The notes below the pieces were generated by a model, which searched no databases, was not told where the DNA came from, and saw only the letters and a program-made list of their open reading frames with translations. Both the position numbers and the translations under genes were made by a program. A DNA stretch of 64,000 bases, from contig NZ_AUGY01000009.1 of assembly GCF_000422905.1 (NCBI RefSeq), positions 62,001 through 126,000 on the forward strand, read 5' to 3'. Source of the stretch: Paenibacillus alginolyticus DSM 5050 = NBRC 15375. Lineage in GTDB: Bacteria > Bacillota > Bacilli > Paenibacillales > NBRC-103111. Below, piece by piece: positions 45,756 through 55,680 of the stretch (within the stretch, counting starts at the first letter, position 1; every line of letters starts with the position of its first letter).

Positions 45756-47078
45756 TTACGGACCCGTATGTTTTAACTCCGAAATATTCAACCCGAAATG
45801 TTTTTTAAATATTTTACTAAAATGCTCTGGAGATTCGTAACCGATTTCTTCCGAAATTTCGTACCTGCGTTTGTCCGTAGTCAAAATCAACTGCTTCCCT
45901 TTTTCCATACGAAGCTTGGTCACATAGTCCCAAATGTTGATTCCCATCACTTTTTTAAACAAATAACTCAAATAATTAGGGCTCAAATGCACAGCATCGG
46001 CGATATCTTGTAGCTTTAGGCCTTTATCACTAAAATGTCCTTCAATGTAGGTTTTCGTCTCATATACAATTCGGTTATTAGCTTCGTCAACCTGCGTATT
46101 TGTCAAATTTTGTTCGTTCGTCGTTTTGCCGATATCCTCAATGTAGAACATGTGATGCCCTTTGTGCGTCTCGCTCCAAGCCAAGCTCTCCAGAGCTTCT
46201 TGATAAATAACAGGCAGCTGTATGACACTCTCCCGAATGCGGCTAATCCCAATCTGACATTTGACATTGACGTATTTTTGCAAATTCGTATGAATCATCT
46301 GGGCCACCATCAACAATTGGTTAATGCTCTGAGAACCCCTAATCTCCTCTTCCGGAATTTGCAGCAGCAAGGAAAAGGTAGAATTATGCGTATTAAATAC
46401 GAGATGGCACCACTGAATCGCGGTCTCCTCAATAATATTCAAAGCGGCGTACTTCAGAAGACTACGGTCCTTCAATGTCGATATTTCCTGATCATGAATG
46501 CCGCCTCGCTCTAGAGATAATTTGATCACTAACATGCTGTAATGCGTACCCTTCATTCGGCTTCCCAGCTTCTCCATGATAGCCGGTACTTCGGACTCAT
46601 GAACCGTTCCTGTGACAAGTTCATTCAAGTAATAGTTCATCTCGAGCGACGTATGCTCAGACAGGGTTCGGCTGCTCTCCCAATTCGAGAAATGCCGCTG
46701 CTTCTCTTCCTTTTCTCCCAACAACTTAGCTGCTACCGAAATGAGATGGGGCGGCGTTATCGGCTTGACCAAATATTCCTTGGCTCCGAAACGGATCGCT
46801 TTCTGGGCGTATTCAAACTCGCCATGAGCGGATAAAATGACGATTGGAATCGTTGGATCTTCCATGAATATATTTTCAATCAATTCAATCCCATTCATCT
46901 TTTCCATTTGAATATCCGTAAAAACAAGATCGATTTTCTCCAAATGTATAAAATCCAATGCTTCAAAACCGTTATATGCGATAAACACCTCAGCGATGTC
47001 CAGGTTCGACTGTTTCAAAATGGCAGCCACACCTTTACAAATCATCGGCTCGTCATCAACAACCAAAATATTAACCAT
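45756..47078 (-). CDS. Response regulator, receiver plus AraC domain (YesN family)
   Basis: A 440-residue YesN-type regulator. The receiver (1-120) has Asp8/Asp9, the phospho-acceptor Asp55 (FTDIQM) and the lysine in YLVKPIT. A middle domain of about 200 residues follows. The AraC domain (about 335-437) includes IADAVHLSPNYLSYLFKKVMG and ISEEIGYESPEHFSKIFKK. It is followed by the importer genes 111 bases downstream and is the likely partner of the kinase at 40448. Expected to switch on the importer in response to an extracellular sugar. Confidence 0.93.
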   Translation of the reverse strand: MVNILVVDDEPMICKGVAAILKQSNLDIAEVFIAYNGFEALDFIHLEKIDLVFTDIQMEKMNGIELIENIFMEDPTIPIVILSAHGEFEYAQKAIRFGAKEYLVKPITPPHLISVAAKLLGEKEEKQRHFSNWESSRTLSEHTSLEMNYYLNELVTGTVHESEVPAIMEKLGSRMKGTHYSMLVIKLSLERGGIHDQEISTLKDRSLLKYAALNIIEETAIQWCHLVFNTHNSTFSLLLQIPEEEIRGSQSINQLLMVAQMIHTNLQKYVNVKCQIGISRIRESVIQLPVIYQEALESLAWSETHKGHHMFYIEDIGKTTNEQNLTNTQVDEANNRIVYETKTYIEGHFSDKGLKLQDIADAVHLSPNYLSYLFKKVMGINIWDYVTKLRMEKGKQLILTTDKRRYEISEEIGYESPEHFSKIFKKHFGLNISELKHTGP

Positions 47079-47265
47079 GCGGCCACCTCGCTATCCTTTT
47101 ATGCATCAATTCCATTTTATTGTACAACAAATAGTATGAACATGTGTTGTATTACGGTTATTGTGTCTAATGTTCCGAATAGTGAGGAGTAACGGCTTAT
47201 GAGTTAGAGCTTAATAGCACCGGGGTGCAAGTATTGTTGTATTTCCTTCTAGTTCTCTTTTTCCC

Positions 47266-47302
47266 TAAAAAAACCGCCCCCATCGAATGTGATGAGAGCG
47301 GA
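47266..47302 (-). terminator. Terminator of the fucose operon
   Basis: CCGCCCCCATC (47274-47284) pairs with GATGAGAGCGG (47291-47301); on the minus strand seven Ts follow. It lies 18 bases after the aldolase stop. Confidence 0.85.
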
Positions 47303-47319
47303 TATTCCAGACAACTCTA

Positions 47320-47979
47320 TTATTTCATTTGCTGCAATAAATTCACGCGGTAAGCTTCGCTTTCTAAACCTTGGATTTCTTTGTACTCTTCCTCCGTCAG
47401 CCTTCTGGGTTGACCAACGGATTTTGCGATGAGGTAAATCTTCGCGCTCTCTTCCATGACTTCCGTGCGGTAGTAGGCTTCACGCAAATTTTTACCCGTT
47501 GTCACGAGTCCATGATTGTTTAGCAAAATCGAGCTATAACGGTCAGCCTTCTCAGCCACTAGGTTGGCTAGTTTATCCGTTGTTGGAACGACATATGGAA
47601 CGAAGGCTACGTCGCCAACAAGCGCGGCTTGGTCTGGAAACAGCATTGGAAGCTCATTATCAACGAGTGTCAATGCGATACAGTAAGCCGGATGCGTGTG
47701 CACGATCGCCTTCATGATGAGATTCACGCGATAACAAAATAAATGCATGAGTACCTCGGAAGAAGGACGGTAGGTTGAGTCCAGAATGTTCCCCGTTGGG
47801 ATATCGACCGGCACCCATTGCTCAGGCTCAATATCTTCTAGTGCGAAACCGCTTGGAGAAAGGTACATCGTATCTTCAAATCTTGCGCTAATATTCCCGC
47901 CAGGTCCTACAACCAGGCCTTTGGCTACACTTTTACGGGCATACTTCGTCAATTCTTCTCTTGTTTGCTGCTCGGACAT
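47320..47979 (-). CDS. fucA: Class II aldolase (L-fuculose/L-rhamnulose-phosphate aldolase type)
   Basis: A 219-residue class II aldolase/adducin protein. It would split fuculose-1-phosphate (or rhamnulose-1-phosphate) into dihydroxyacetone phosphate and lactaldehyde. The zinc ligands are in VHTHPAYC (two His) and LNNHGLV (third His), and the acid residue in YRPSSEVLMH; GPGGNISAR binds the phosphate. The start at 47979 (MSEQQTREEL) is the family start, but the ribosome site before it is poor, because the sequence immediately upstream is kinase-derived: the kinase 3' end and the intergenic bases are missing. Its proper expression is therefore doubtful. Confidence 0.85.
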   Translation of the reverse strand: MSEQQTREELTKYARKSVAKGLVVGPGGNISARFEDTMYLSPSGFALEDIEPEQWVPVDIPTGNILDSTYRPSSEVLMHLFCYRVNLIMKAIVHTHPAYCIALTLVDNELPMLFPDQAALVGDVAFVPYVVPTTDKLANLVAEKADRYSSILLNNHGLVTTGKNLREAYYRTEVMEESAKIYLIAKSVGQPRRLTEEEYKEIQGLESEAYRVNLLQQMK

Positions 47980-47982
47980 GAC

Positions 47983-48161
47983 CTGCATCGTAATATTGCC
48001 GATCGCCGTCGCTTCCACAGGGCCAGCTATAACCGGTCTCCACCGCCAAGCTCAACAGGATCATTCGAGAAGCGATGAATGTCTTCAACGGTAAGTGTAG
48101 AACCACTCCAACGCCCCAAAATAGTTCTGCCGCTGCTAGCTCCGAAATCTACGGCTAGCAT
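47983..48161 (-). pseudogene. Rhamnulokinase/fuculokinase remnant (two fused ends)
   Basis: The frame from 48161 reads MLAVDFGASSGRTILGR, the start of FGGY rhamnulokinase-type kinases, and ends after 44 residues at a stop (48027-48029). In another frame, RPVIAGPVEATAIGN and ITMQV match the conserved C-terminal GPVEATAIGN motif of the same family. So only about 40 N-terminal and about 20 C-terminal residues of the family's ~480 remain, joined out of frame near 48035-48050, and the second piece runs straight into the aldolase. The kinase step (fuculose or rhamnulose phosphorylation) is lost in this operon as given. Confidence 0.8.
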
Positions 48162-48211
48162 ATTCAAATGGTTAGTCCCCACCAGAGTCACCTCAATTCG
48201 TGCAATTGCAA

Positions 48212-50002
48212 CTATTTATATAAAGGCCCGAAGCTGCTGCAAGCTCTGAAATCAGCGCCCTCTGGATCTGATGTGCCGAAATTACTCCAAACCCGAGGAC
48301 GGAAAATGTGTTCTTTCGCTACGTTATGCATAGACACAGGAATTCTTAAAATAGCAGCAAGTGTAATCAAGTCAGCACCGATGTGACCATAACTGATCGA
48401 GCCATGATTGGAACCCCAGTTATCCATAACGGAATAAACATCGGTAAATGAGCCTTCACCTGTCAAAATAGGAGCAAACCAAGTCGTCGGCCATGTTGAA
48501 TCTGTGCGATCATCCAGCTGTTGATGCACATTCTCAGGCAGATCAACGGAGTAGCCTTCTGCTAACTGAAGCACGGGACCTAAGCCTCTTACTAAGTTGA
48601 TGCGAGACATCGTGACCGGCATTCCACCTTTGGTAAGGAAGTCCGTGGAATATCCGCCTCCGCGGAAATATTCAACGGATGCAGGACGCCAAGAAGTTGC
48701 TTCCAGGCACTTGGTCACTTCTTCATCCGTGATTTCCCAGTAAGGCTTCATGACTGGCTTGCCGTTGCGGCTTTGTTCGCCTGTGCCATCCAGCGCTGCG
48801 GGTCCGGAGTTAATCAAGTGAAGAATTCCGTCTTTGGCTGCACCGCTAAGCGTGTGCCCTGTTACTCGTTTCACCGCATCTGGGCTCCAGTATGTTCTTA
48901 CATCAGCGAAGATTTGCGCTGTATTCGTCAACAGATTACCAAATAACATCGCAACACCATTCAGACTATCGTTCTCCGTGGCAACCAAATAAGGTGCGCG
49001 TTTGCCATTCCAGTCAAAGGAAGTGTTCAGGATGGCTTCCATGAAATCCCCGTTCGGGAAGTGATCCGTCCAATGACGCTGTCCTTGGAAACCAGAGAGA
49101 ATCGCGTTGTGGCCAAGCGCTTCTTCTCCGAACTCGATGTCAGCCAGACGCGGGTTGCCAACCATTAGGTCCCTGACAATCAAGGACATTTTCACAACGG
49201 TTTCCCAATCTTTATCTTTCTTTTCACGGCTTGTTTGAATCTCAGGCGGATTCTTATCCGGGCCTTCCGTACAGTTCTCTTTGACCCAGTTCAGCGCCAA
49301 TTGATACTCTTCAGGATCGAAAATCTCTTCATCAATCCGACGCACTAATTCGGACATATCGACATATTCGTTGCGCATTCCCAAATAGTTCTGGAACAGT
49401 TCCTCATTCACAATTGATCCTGCAATCCCCATGGATACAGAGCCGATTGAGAGGTATGATTTCCCTTTCATGTAAGCGGCAGCAAGTCCTGCCTTAGCAA
49501 AACGAATCAGCTTCTCATGAACGTCCTGCGGTATATCTGTTGTACCTGCATCTTGAACATCTTTGCCGTAAATACCAAATGCCGGAATGCCTTTCTGTGC
49601 ATGACCCGATAAAACAGCCGCCAAGTAAACCGCACCCGGACGCTCCGTACCGTTAAAGCCCCAAATGGCTTTCGGTGTGGATGGGTCCATATCCATCGTT
49701 TCCGTTCCGTAACACCAACAAGGAGTAACAGTGATGGAAACGCCTACTCCGGATTTCGTGAATTTATCCGCTGCTGCTGCAGCTTCTGCTACACCTCCGA
49801 TGCAGGTGTCAGCAATTACGCACTCTACAGGCTCGCCGTTTGGATATTTCAGTGTTTCACTCAGTAAAGCGGCTACAGCTTTAGCCATATTCATCGTTTG
49901 ATCTTCAAGTGATTCACGAATACCTTTTCTTCTGCCGTCAATCGTTGGTCGGATCCCAATCTTCGGGAATTCTTGGTTCCATCTGTAATCACTGTTTGCC
50001 AT
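48212..50002 (-). CDS. fucI: L-fucose isomerase (FucI)
   Basis: A 596-residue full-length L-fucose isomerase (E. coli FucI is about 590). It converts L-fucose to L-fuculose, and D-arabinose to D-ribulose, using Mn2+. Conserved stretches are [50 protein letters not shown] and [19 protein letters not shown] near the active site. AAGGAGG precedes the start. It lies between fucU and the kinase remnant. A palindrome at 50073-50084 in the fucU-fucI gap may be a second operator. Confidence 0.96.
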   Translation of the reverse strand: MANSDYRWNQEFPKIGIRPTIDGRRKGIRESLEDQTMNMAKAVAALLSETLKYPNGEPVECVIADTCIGGVAEAAAAADKFTKSGVGVSITVTPCWCYGTETMDMDPSTPKAIWGFNGTERPGAVYLAAVLSGHAQKGIPAFGIYGKDVQDAGTTDIPQDVHEKLIRFAKAGLAAAYMKGKSYLSIGSVSMGIAGSIVNEELFQNYLGMRNEYVDMSELVRRIDEEIFDPEEYQLALNWVKENCTEGPDKNPPEIQTSREKKDKDWETVVKMSLIVRDLMVGNPRLADIEFGEEALGHNAILSGFQGQRHWTDHFPNGDFMEAILNTSFDWNGKRAPYLVATENDSLNGVAMLFGNLLTNTAQIFADVRTYWSPDAVKRVTGHTLSGAAKDGILHLINSGPAALDGTGEQSRNGKPVMKPYWEITDEEVTKCLEATSWRPASVEYFRGGGYSTDFLTKGGMPVTMSRINLVRGLGPVLQLAEGYSVDLPENVHQQLDDRTDSTWPTTWFAPILTGEGSFTDVYSVMDNWGSNHGSISYGHIGADLITLAAILRIPVSMHNVAKEHIFRPRVWSNFGTSDPEGADFRACSSFGPLYK

Positions 50003-50072
50003 TTTTATTTCATCCTCCTTGTTATGTATGGGAATAATAGGAATTATGCCTTTAAACAGGGTTGATTTTAGG

Positions 50073-50084
50073 GTTATCGATAAT
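50073..50084. promoter_or_regulatory. Operator-like palindrome in the fucU-fucI gap
   Basis: GTTATCGATAAT has the central CG and symmetric arms expected for a LacI-family operator and resembles the site at 50542-50553. Confidence 0.5.
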
Positions 50085-50089
50085 TCAAA

Positions 50090-50515
50090 CTACTCGCTAA
50101 TGACACCTTTTTTCAAAATAATATTCGCGTATAAAGCTTTTTCACTCGTTGCCACGATTGCATAGGCCTTCTTCGCTCGCTCATAAAAAGCGAATCGCTC
50201 CACATGCTCAATTTGTGGCAGTGCATGGGTACGAATGATTTCTTCGTATACTTCCCAGATTGGTGTATCCACCTGATCCCCTGGTACTTTGGCCATTAAC
50301 GCTACAGGGTATTCACTGTAAGTATCCAGTGGGAATAACGATAAAACCGCTTCCAACAATTCCGGTACGCCATGGCCATCGCTGCGCAGCAAACGATTCG
50401 CATGACTGGCAGCAGGGAAATTGCCATCCGCTAGAATAATTTCATCCCCATGCCCCATTTCCATCAACACCTTCAAAAGCTCCGGCGACAGGATGGAAGG
50501 AATACCTTTTAGCAT
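50090..50515 (-). CDS. fucU: L-fucose mutarotase (FucU)
   Basis: A 141-residue RbsD/FucU-family protein that interconverts alpha and beta anomers of L-fucose, supplying the form used by FucI. Features are the start MLKGIPSILSPELLKVLMEMGHGDEI with the catalytic histidine in MGHGDEI, and LADGNFPA. The ATG at 50515 lies 8 bases after GAGGAGG; the TTG two codons earlier is less likely. It is the first gene of the operon, divergent from the LacI-type regulator at 50639. Confidence 0.94.
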   Translation of the reverse strand: MLKGIPSILSPELLKVLMEMGHGDEIILADGNFPAASHANRLLRSDGHGVPELLEAVLSLFPLDTYSEYPVALMAKVPGDQVDTPIWEVYEEIIRTHALPQIEHVERFAFYERAKKAYAIVATSEKALYANIILKKGVISE

Positions 50516-50541
50516 ATTCAAAACCTCCTCTAAAAATGAAT

Positions 50542-50553
50542 GTTACCGATAAC
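50542..50553. promoter_or_regulatory. Operator-like palindrome upstream of fucU
   Basis: GTTACCGATAAC, symmetric about a central CG, lies 27 bases upstream of the fucU start and 86 bases before the divergent LacI gene. It is similar to 50073-50084. Confidence 0.55.
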
Positions 50554-50638
50554 TCAAAAATATCAATTTCAAGCCTTGCTGTCAATCCTTAATTTCTATA
50601 CAATAGACGAATAGGATGAGATGAAAAGGTGACTCAAC

Positions 50639-51646
50639 GTGATTACAATTTATGATATCGCTGAAAAAGCCGGTGTTTCGGCAATGACCGTTTCACGGGT
50701 TATCAATAATACAGGTCGTATCAGCGAAGCAACGCGCAAACGGGTAAGTAAAGTGATGGAAGATCTCCACTATATTCCGAACTCGATGGCACGCAGTCTG
50801 GTACTTCAGAAGACCAAGATTCTTTCACTCCTCATTACGGATATTACAAATCCGTTCTATACTACGCTTGCACGCGGCGCAGAAGATGCTGCTAAACGTG
50901 CTGGGTATCGGCTTCTGTTTGCGAATAGCGACGAGGATTATGCGAAAGAGAAAGACTACGTTGATATGATTCTATCAACCCGTGTGGATGGCGTTCTATT
51001 CGCCCCGACGGGTGATCATTCTGCCCAGAGTCTTGGGCAATTGCAAAAGCATAATATCCCCTTCGTTGTGCTTGACCGTGAAATTCCGGGAATCGAGGCG
51101 GATGTGGTACTCGGGGACAGCAAGGAAGGCGCGCGGAAGCTTGTTGAGCATTTAATTGAACTGGGGCATCGCCGTATCGCGATGATTAACGGTTCCCAGG
51201 ATGTCTCTACGGCCCGCTTGCGTCACACAGGGTACTGCGAGGCGCATTTGCTTAGCGGATTAACCGTAGATGACTCGCTCGTCGCACATCTGAACTATCG
51301 TGATTTCCACGATGAATCCGCGTTAGACGCACTACTCAATCTAGAAGATCCGCCAACAGCGATCTTTGCGGCTAACAACATGCTCGCCGTCGGCGTCATT
51401 CAATCGCTGAGACAGCGCGGCTTGCAGGTGCCAGATGATCTCTCGGTCGTCTGTTTTGATGATTTTGGCCCAGCAGGTGCGATTAACCCTTTTCTAACCT
51501 TGGCTTCACAGCCTGCCTATCAATTCGGCTTATTAGGCATGCAGCTGTTGATCGAACGCATCGAAGGCGAAGCCGTTCACGAGAATCGGAAGATCATTCT
51601 GCCTTCGGAGTTGATTATCCGAGCTTCCACGCGGGCGTTGAAGTGA
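50639..51646 (+). CDS. LacI-family regulator of the fucose operon
   Basis: A 335-residue regulator. The HTH and hinge YDIAEKAGVSAMTVSRVINN and MARSLVLQKTKILSLLI are followed by the effector domain (VVCFDDFGPAGAINPFLT). The GTG start at 50639 lies after AAAGGTGA. It is divergent from fucU with 123 bases between and the operator-like palindrome at 50542 in that gap, so it is the probable repressor of the fucose genes, with L-fucose or a phosphorylated intermediate as effector. Confidence 0.92.
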   Translation: MITIYDIAEKAGVSAMTVSRVINNTGRISEATRKRVSKVMEDLHYIPNSMARSLVLQKTKILSLLITDITNPFYTTLARGAEDAAKRAGYRLLFANSDEDYAKEKDYVDMILSTRVDGVLFAPTGDHSAQSLGQLQKHNIPFVVLDREIPGIEADVVLGDSKEGARKLVEHLIELGHRRIAMINGSQDVSTARLRHTGYCEAHLLSGLTVDDSLVAHLNYRDFHDESALDALLNLEDPPTAIFAANNMLAVGVIQSLRQRGLQVPDDLSVVCFDDFGPAGAINPFLTLASQPAYQFGLLGMQLLIERIEGEAVHENRKIILPSELIIRASTRALK

Positions 51647-51819
51647 TGGTTGATTACACATGGAGTTGGCCATTCTACTCACTCTATTACCCGAGACGAT
51701 GTTTTTCATCGTTAATTGATGAGAAATGCGGGAGTTTGCCACTTTAGCGATGTAAAACATGCTTAAAGTTAAGGAAGATGACCATTCCACCTTCACCGTA
51801 TGCTTTTAGGAGATTACTA

Positions 51820-52131
51820 ATGAACCCAAACGTAAAACAAGCCTTACAAACCACGCTAAAAAACTGGAATGCCATGTCGGCATCCCGTGGTGATGAGCAG
51901 GAAGCTGTTGCCGATCAATTCCAATCATCTTTCTATTTATTTATTGATGCTGTCCGTGAATGGGTTGATGAGTTAGAACCGCGACCTCAAACCATCGATG
52001 TGTTATTAGAGATGGAGTTGATGCAGGAAATCTTCGATGCACTGCCAGCACCTCTTCATTTGAACTTCGAGACGGAAGTTGAGCTCATCATGGATAATGT
52101 GGTTAGAATCGACGACGATAAATATGATTAA
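51820..52131 (+). CDS. Hypothetical protein, acidic helical
   Basis: A 103-residue protein predicted to be mostly helical (MNPNVKQALQTTLKNWNAM start), ending in an acidic tail (VVRIDDDKYD). No membrane segment. The ATG at 51820 lies 6 bases after AGGAGA and is preferred to a longer frame without a site. It is followed by the terminator at 52211. I do not recognise the family; function unknown. Confidence 0.7.
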   Translation: MNPNVKQALQTTLKNWNAMSASRGDEQEAVADQFQSSFYLFIDAVREWVDELEPRPQTIDVLLEMELMQEIFDALPAPLHLNFETEVELIMDNVVRIDDDKYD

Positions 52132-52210
52132 AATGTCCCATAATTACAATATGTCGCCTCTCTAACTCAACAGTCTAATCTCAGTTGGCTCATCATGCCC
52201 AAGCAGCAAA

Positions 52211-52238
52211 AAAAGCCCAATGTCGAATTGGGCTTTTT
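52211..52238. terminator. Bidirectional terminator
   Basis: AAAAGCCCAAT and ATTGGGCTTTTT arms with a GTCGA loop serve the convergent genes at 51820 and 52273. Confidence 0.9.
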
Positions 52239-52272
52239 CATCGTTTTATAGCTTCAGATCGTGCATCCGCAC

Positions 52273-52782
52273 TTAAACCGTTTTATCCACAAACGTAATA
52301 TGGTTTTGTTCAGCAAATTTTTTCAATCTAGCTGCCATAGCCGCTACGTCGAATCGATTCAGAGATTTGTTGTACACCCAGCGAGGTGACTTCCCATTCA
52401 GATCAATGACGACCTGACCAGGAGAATATACGATTTCTTTGATTTTATCGGCGTTCAGAACAAGCTCTCTAGCGAATCCTCTTTTCGAAAGACTCGTTTT
52501 ACTAACCTTCAAATACGGACGGCGAATAAAATAAACGAACAGACCAACCGCCAGATAACTGAGTGTCGTATACCAGTACATCTTGTCCCCTTCTGTTTTG
52601 GTCAAAGTAGCCAATAATAAGATGGAAATTAGAACAAAGAATAAAGCTAACATTATGCTTCTGCCCTTGAATACTTCCGATCGATCCGGGTCCGAAGAAA
52701 TCGGAGCCATTCCCTGTTTGGAGCGATTCTTGTTTACGGTTTTCGTATTTTTACTTACCATTCTTTCCCACTTACGAGACAT
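52273..52782 (-). CDS. Hypothetical membrane protein
   Basis: A 169-residue protein: a basic N-terminal cytoplasmic part of about 40 residues (KNTKTVNKNRSKQ), two membrane helices (MLALFFVLISILLLATL and TTLSYLAVGLFVYFI), then a soluble PH-like C-terminal domain (LVLNADKIKEIVYSPGQVVI). It resembles uncharacterised Paenibacillus membrane proteins. The nearby SDR gene starts about 890 bases upstream and may be separate. Function unknown. Confidence 0.75.
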   Translation of the reverse strand: MSRKWERMVSKNTKTVNKNRSKQGMAPISSDPDRSEVFKGRSIMLALFFVLISILLLATLTKTEGDKMYWYTTLSYLAVGLFVYFIRRPYLKVSKTSLSKRGFARELVLNADKIKEIVYSPGQVVIDLNGKSPRWVYNKSLNRFDVAAMAARLKKFAEQNHITFVDKTV

Positions 52783-52829
52783 TCATTTCACTCCTTGGTT
52801 TATTCGTACTTATACAAGTACATCCCTCT

Positions 52830-53672
52830 TCATTTTAATATTCGATTCAAAACGCCTTCATACCATCTCCATGGCAACAGACTTCTCGCCCAAAGTCCCG
52901 CCTTCACACCGCGTCCCATTGGATAACGCAGCTTTGGCCGCGGGTTGGCTACAATTCGCGCAATTTGGTCTGCTACTTCCTGCGGATCGGGTGCTGTAGC
53001 TGAGGCTTTCCTTGAATAGTCAAGCATTTTGCTAAGCCGTTTCCAATAAGGAGACGCTTCCGCAGTATGGATCGCCTCGAAGCCTTTTCGCCAAATCTCT
53101 GTCTTATAGGCACCTGGCTCAACGAGCACGACACGCACACCTAGCGGCATCATCTCCAAACGAAGCGATTCACTAAAGCCCTCAATGGCAAACTTCGAAG
53201 TGCTATATGGCGCATAGCCAGGAAATGCGGATAACCCACTCACACTGCTTACATTAACGATACAACCCGATTGCTGTGTGCGCATGTGCGGCAGGACAGC
53301 TCTCGTTGTCGCAATGACACCAAATACATTCGTTTCCAGCTGAGATCTCCACGCTTCCAACGGTACATCTTCCACATAGCCCCCAACCGCAAAGCCGGCA
53401 TTGTTAATGAGAACATCGATTCTGCCATACTTGTCCATCATATCAGAAACAACTTGTTCAATCGAATCATGAACGGTTACGTCAAGAGCCATGGTTTCGA
53501 TGGCATTGGTTACTCCAGCTTGTTCGGCATGCGCGAGCAAGGCTCCGCTTTTACCAAGGTCGCGCATCGTCGCGATAACATGATACCCCTTTTGAGCCAG
53601 AGCTATTGACGTTAGCAAGCCAAATCCGCTAGATGCGCCAGTCACCAACGCTGTCGGCTTTGTGAAACTCAT
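52830..53672 (-). CDS. SDR-family oxidoreductase
   Basis: A 280-residue classical SDR. TGASSGFG is the nucleotide-binding motif, NNAGFAVGG and VSSVSGLSAFPGYAPYSTSK provide the NNAG and catalytic Ser/Tyr/Lys motifs, and VEPGAYKTEIW matches the group annotated as oxidoreductases acting on larger hydrophobic substrates. The ATG at 53672 was preferred to the TTG just before it. No obvious operon partner; substrate unknown. Confidence 0.88.
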   Translation of the reverse strand: MSFTKPTALVTGASSGFGLLTSIALAQKGYHVIATMRDLGKSGALLAHAEQAGVTNAIETMALDVTVHDSIEQVVSDMMDKYGRIDVLINNAGFAVGGYVEDVPLEAWRSQLETNVFGVIATTRAVLPHMRTQQSGCIVNVSSVSGLSAFPGYAPYSTSKFAIEGFSESLRLEMMPLGVRVVLVEPGAYKTEIWRKGFEAIHTAEASPYWKRLSKMLDYSRKASATAPDPQEVADQIARIVANPRPKLRYPMGRGVKAGLWARSLLPWRWYEGVLNRILK

Positions 53673-53826
53673 CAAAGCTGCCCCCTATTATCCAACTCAC
53701 ATTCCTTCATAATCCCATACAAAAGGCATAATGTCGATATGTAAAAGAGGAGATTTACTTCGAGCAGATGCCAACCTCCTAGTGATTGCCCATTTATGGC
53801 TGATTTTATCCAATCACAATTAAAAA

Positions 53827-53847
53827 ACCTGAGGCTATGCCTCAGGT
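53827..53847 (-). terminator. Terminator downstream of the beta-helix gene
   Basis: ACCTGAGGC-tat-GCCTCAGGT, a 9-bp perfect stem; on the minus strand TTTTTT follows. Confidence 0.85.
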
Positions 53848-53954
53848 CGATCATATCGATTTGTCTTCATTTGCCGTCCGCGCTTAATCGGCAACGAACA
53901 CATGTGACATGGAATGAATCACCCGTCGTATCTCTTCTTCACTCTTTCGAATCG

Positions 53955-55680
53955 TCAATTCACGTTAGTACTATACAAATTACCCCCGCCTGTACGGGTA
54001 TCACCTGTCGCAGTCGTTCCTGTCGCCGCGCTTGTCGCATAAACGACGTAACCAGCCGAATTATCCAGGTTTACGGTGTTGTTGTTAAAAGAATTGTTCG
54101 TACCCGTGGCATAAGCTGTGCCGTGCGTGCGTACTTGGAAAGCGTCCAAAATGTTTGCATTTCCATTACGGAAACCTTGGTTATAACGAACGATGGTATT
54201 AACTCCTTTCACATCAATAAAGCTATCTGCACTGTTAGCTCCACTAATTCCTGTCCCGTTAAATGTGCAGTACTCGATAATTGTGCCGCTGGCGCCTTCT
54301 TTGACATCAATATGCTCGGCTGTAATACCGCCATTGAAATTCGTATGACTTATGACATTCCCCGTAACTACGTGCTCATAATTCGAACTGGAGTCAGATC
54401 CCACATAGGCACCCTCTCCATAACCAGCTTGATATTTCCCTGTGTCATAAATCAAGGAATACTCCAGTGTGTTGTAAGAGCTGCCATCGCGGAAATGCAC
54501 TCCCTCATCACCGACATTATGGACCTCAACATTATTGAGTAGGTTGCGGTTACCGTTGTCGATGATAATGCCCTTTTGAGCGTTGGTCACTGCGAGATCG
54601 CGAATCTGCCAGTAGTCGCCAGTTAGATGAATGCCATAAGAACCGTCATTCACATTCACACCTTGGAGCACAGCCGGATGGGCTGCATCACAGCTTTTCA
54701 AAATAATAGGATTAGCAGAAGTCCCGTTTTTATCGGAGAAAAATAGCCCTTGACCGCCCGGGTCCCCGCTCGCAGAGGGATCACCTGTATATATGCCTGG
54801 AGCGATGGAGATGACAGAGCCTGCGGCCGCATTTTTCATAGCATTTTGAATGGCAGCCGTTGTATTTAGAGCATTCGTACAGCCTGAAGGCGGTGATCCT
54901 GCATTCGTAGTTGCATTAATGGTACTGCTTGGCGCAGAAACGTTGCCAGCTGCATCCTTCGCTTTAACATAGTAGCTATAAGTAGTTGATGCCGTTAAAC
55001 CTATATCACTAGCCGAAGTGACGGTGACACTTGTGAGCAGAGTACCATTTCGATACAGATCATAGCCCGTAACACCTACGTTATCGGAGGATGCGCTCCA
55101 GTTCAAATTGATTTGGCTGCTGGAAGCCGCTGTTCCTATCAAACCCGTCGGAGCCGTTGGCGCCTGAGTGTCACCGCCAGTACCGCCACCACTTACTACC
55201 ACGAGCTGTGGTTTATTAGACGCATTCTCGTTGCTGTTTAGCGTCGTATATTTGCCAACACTCTCTTGCAGTGCAAATGAAACAACACCATACACTGCCT
55301 GCCGCACTGCCAACCGCCGGTTTATTGTTCCAAGTAAGTGCTGATTGCGTCCAACTATCCGTGGTCTGATAAGCCGATAGAACGGTCGACGCAGAAGCGC
55401 TGCCATATATTTGCAATTTGGCACTAGAAACGCCTGTAATCCCCGTTAAATTAAATTTAAGATAGGCATATCGAGCGGCGGTTGGATCATTTTTGACATA
55501 AAGCGATGTCGCCGTTCCGTAATTGGAAGTCGCATTGCTTTGATGGACATATGAATCATCTGAGGGACTGAGTGTGCTCGTAGCTGCACCCGCAACAGAA
55601 GGTATCGTCATGACCATTAATGATGAAATCAATGTCATCGCCCATGTCTTACTTGTATATCTTTTGAACAGCTCTACCAT
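53955..55680 (-). pseudogene. Secreted right-handed beta-helix protein with DNRLRE and FN3 domains, broken
   Basis: An N-terminal secretion signal (TLISSLMVMTIPSVAGAAT) is followed by a DNRLRE/CBM96-like module (SPSDDSYVHQSNATSNYGTA). In another frame come the end of that module (SFALQESVGKYTTLNSNENA), an FN3 domain (APTAPTGLIGTAASSSQINL) and a parallel beta-helix of about 300 residues (LLNNVEVHNVGDEGVHFRDG). The break near 55290 removes some 20-25 codons and shifts the frame. Such proteins are often polysaccharide lyases; the pectin genes upstream would suit that. The start at 55680 has AGGAGG 10 bases before it. Confidence 0.78.

Noticed and set aside
47980..48018. Upstream GTG start for the aldolase (extra residues EATAIGNITMQV)
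   Set aside because: These residues are the conserved C-terminal motif of the sugar kinase, not part of the aldolase.
53850..53954. Short minus-strand frame after the beta-helix gene (TTG start, RKSEEEIRRVIHSM)
   Set aside because: Only 24 codons, no ribosome site, and no clear family; recorded but not supported as a gene.
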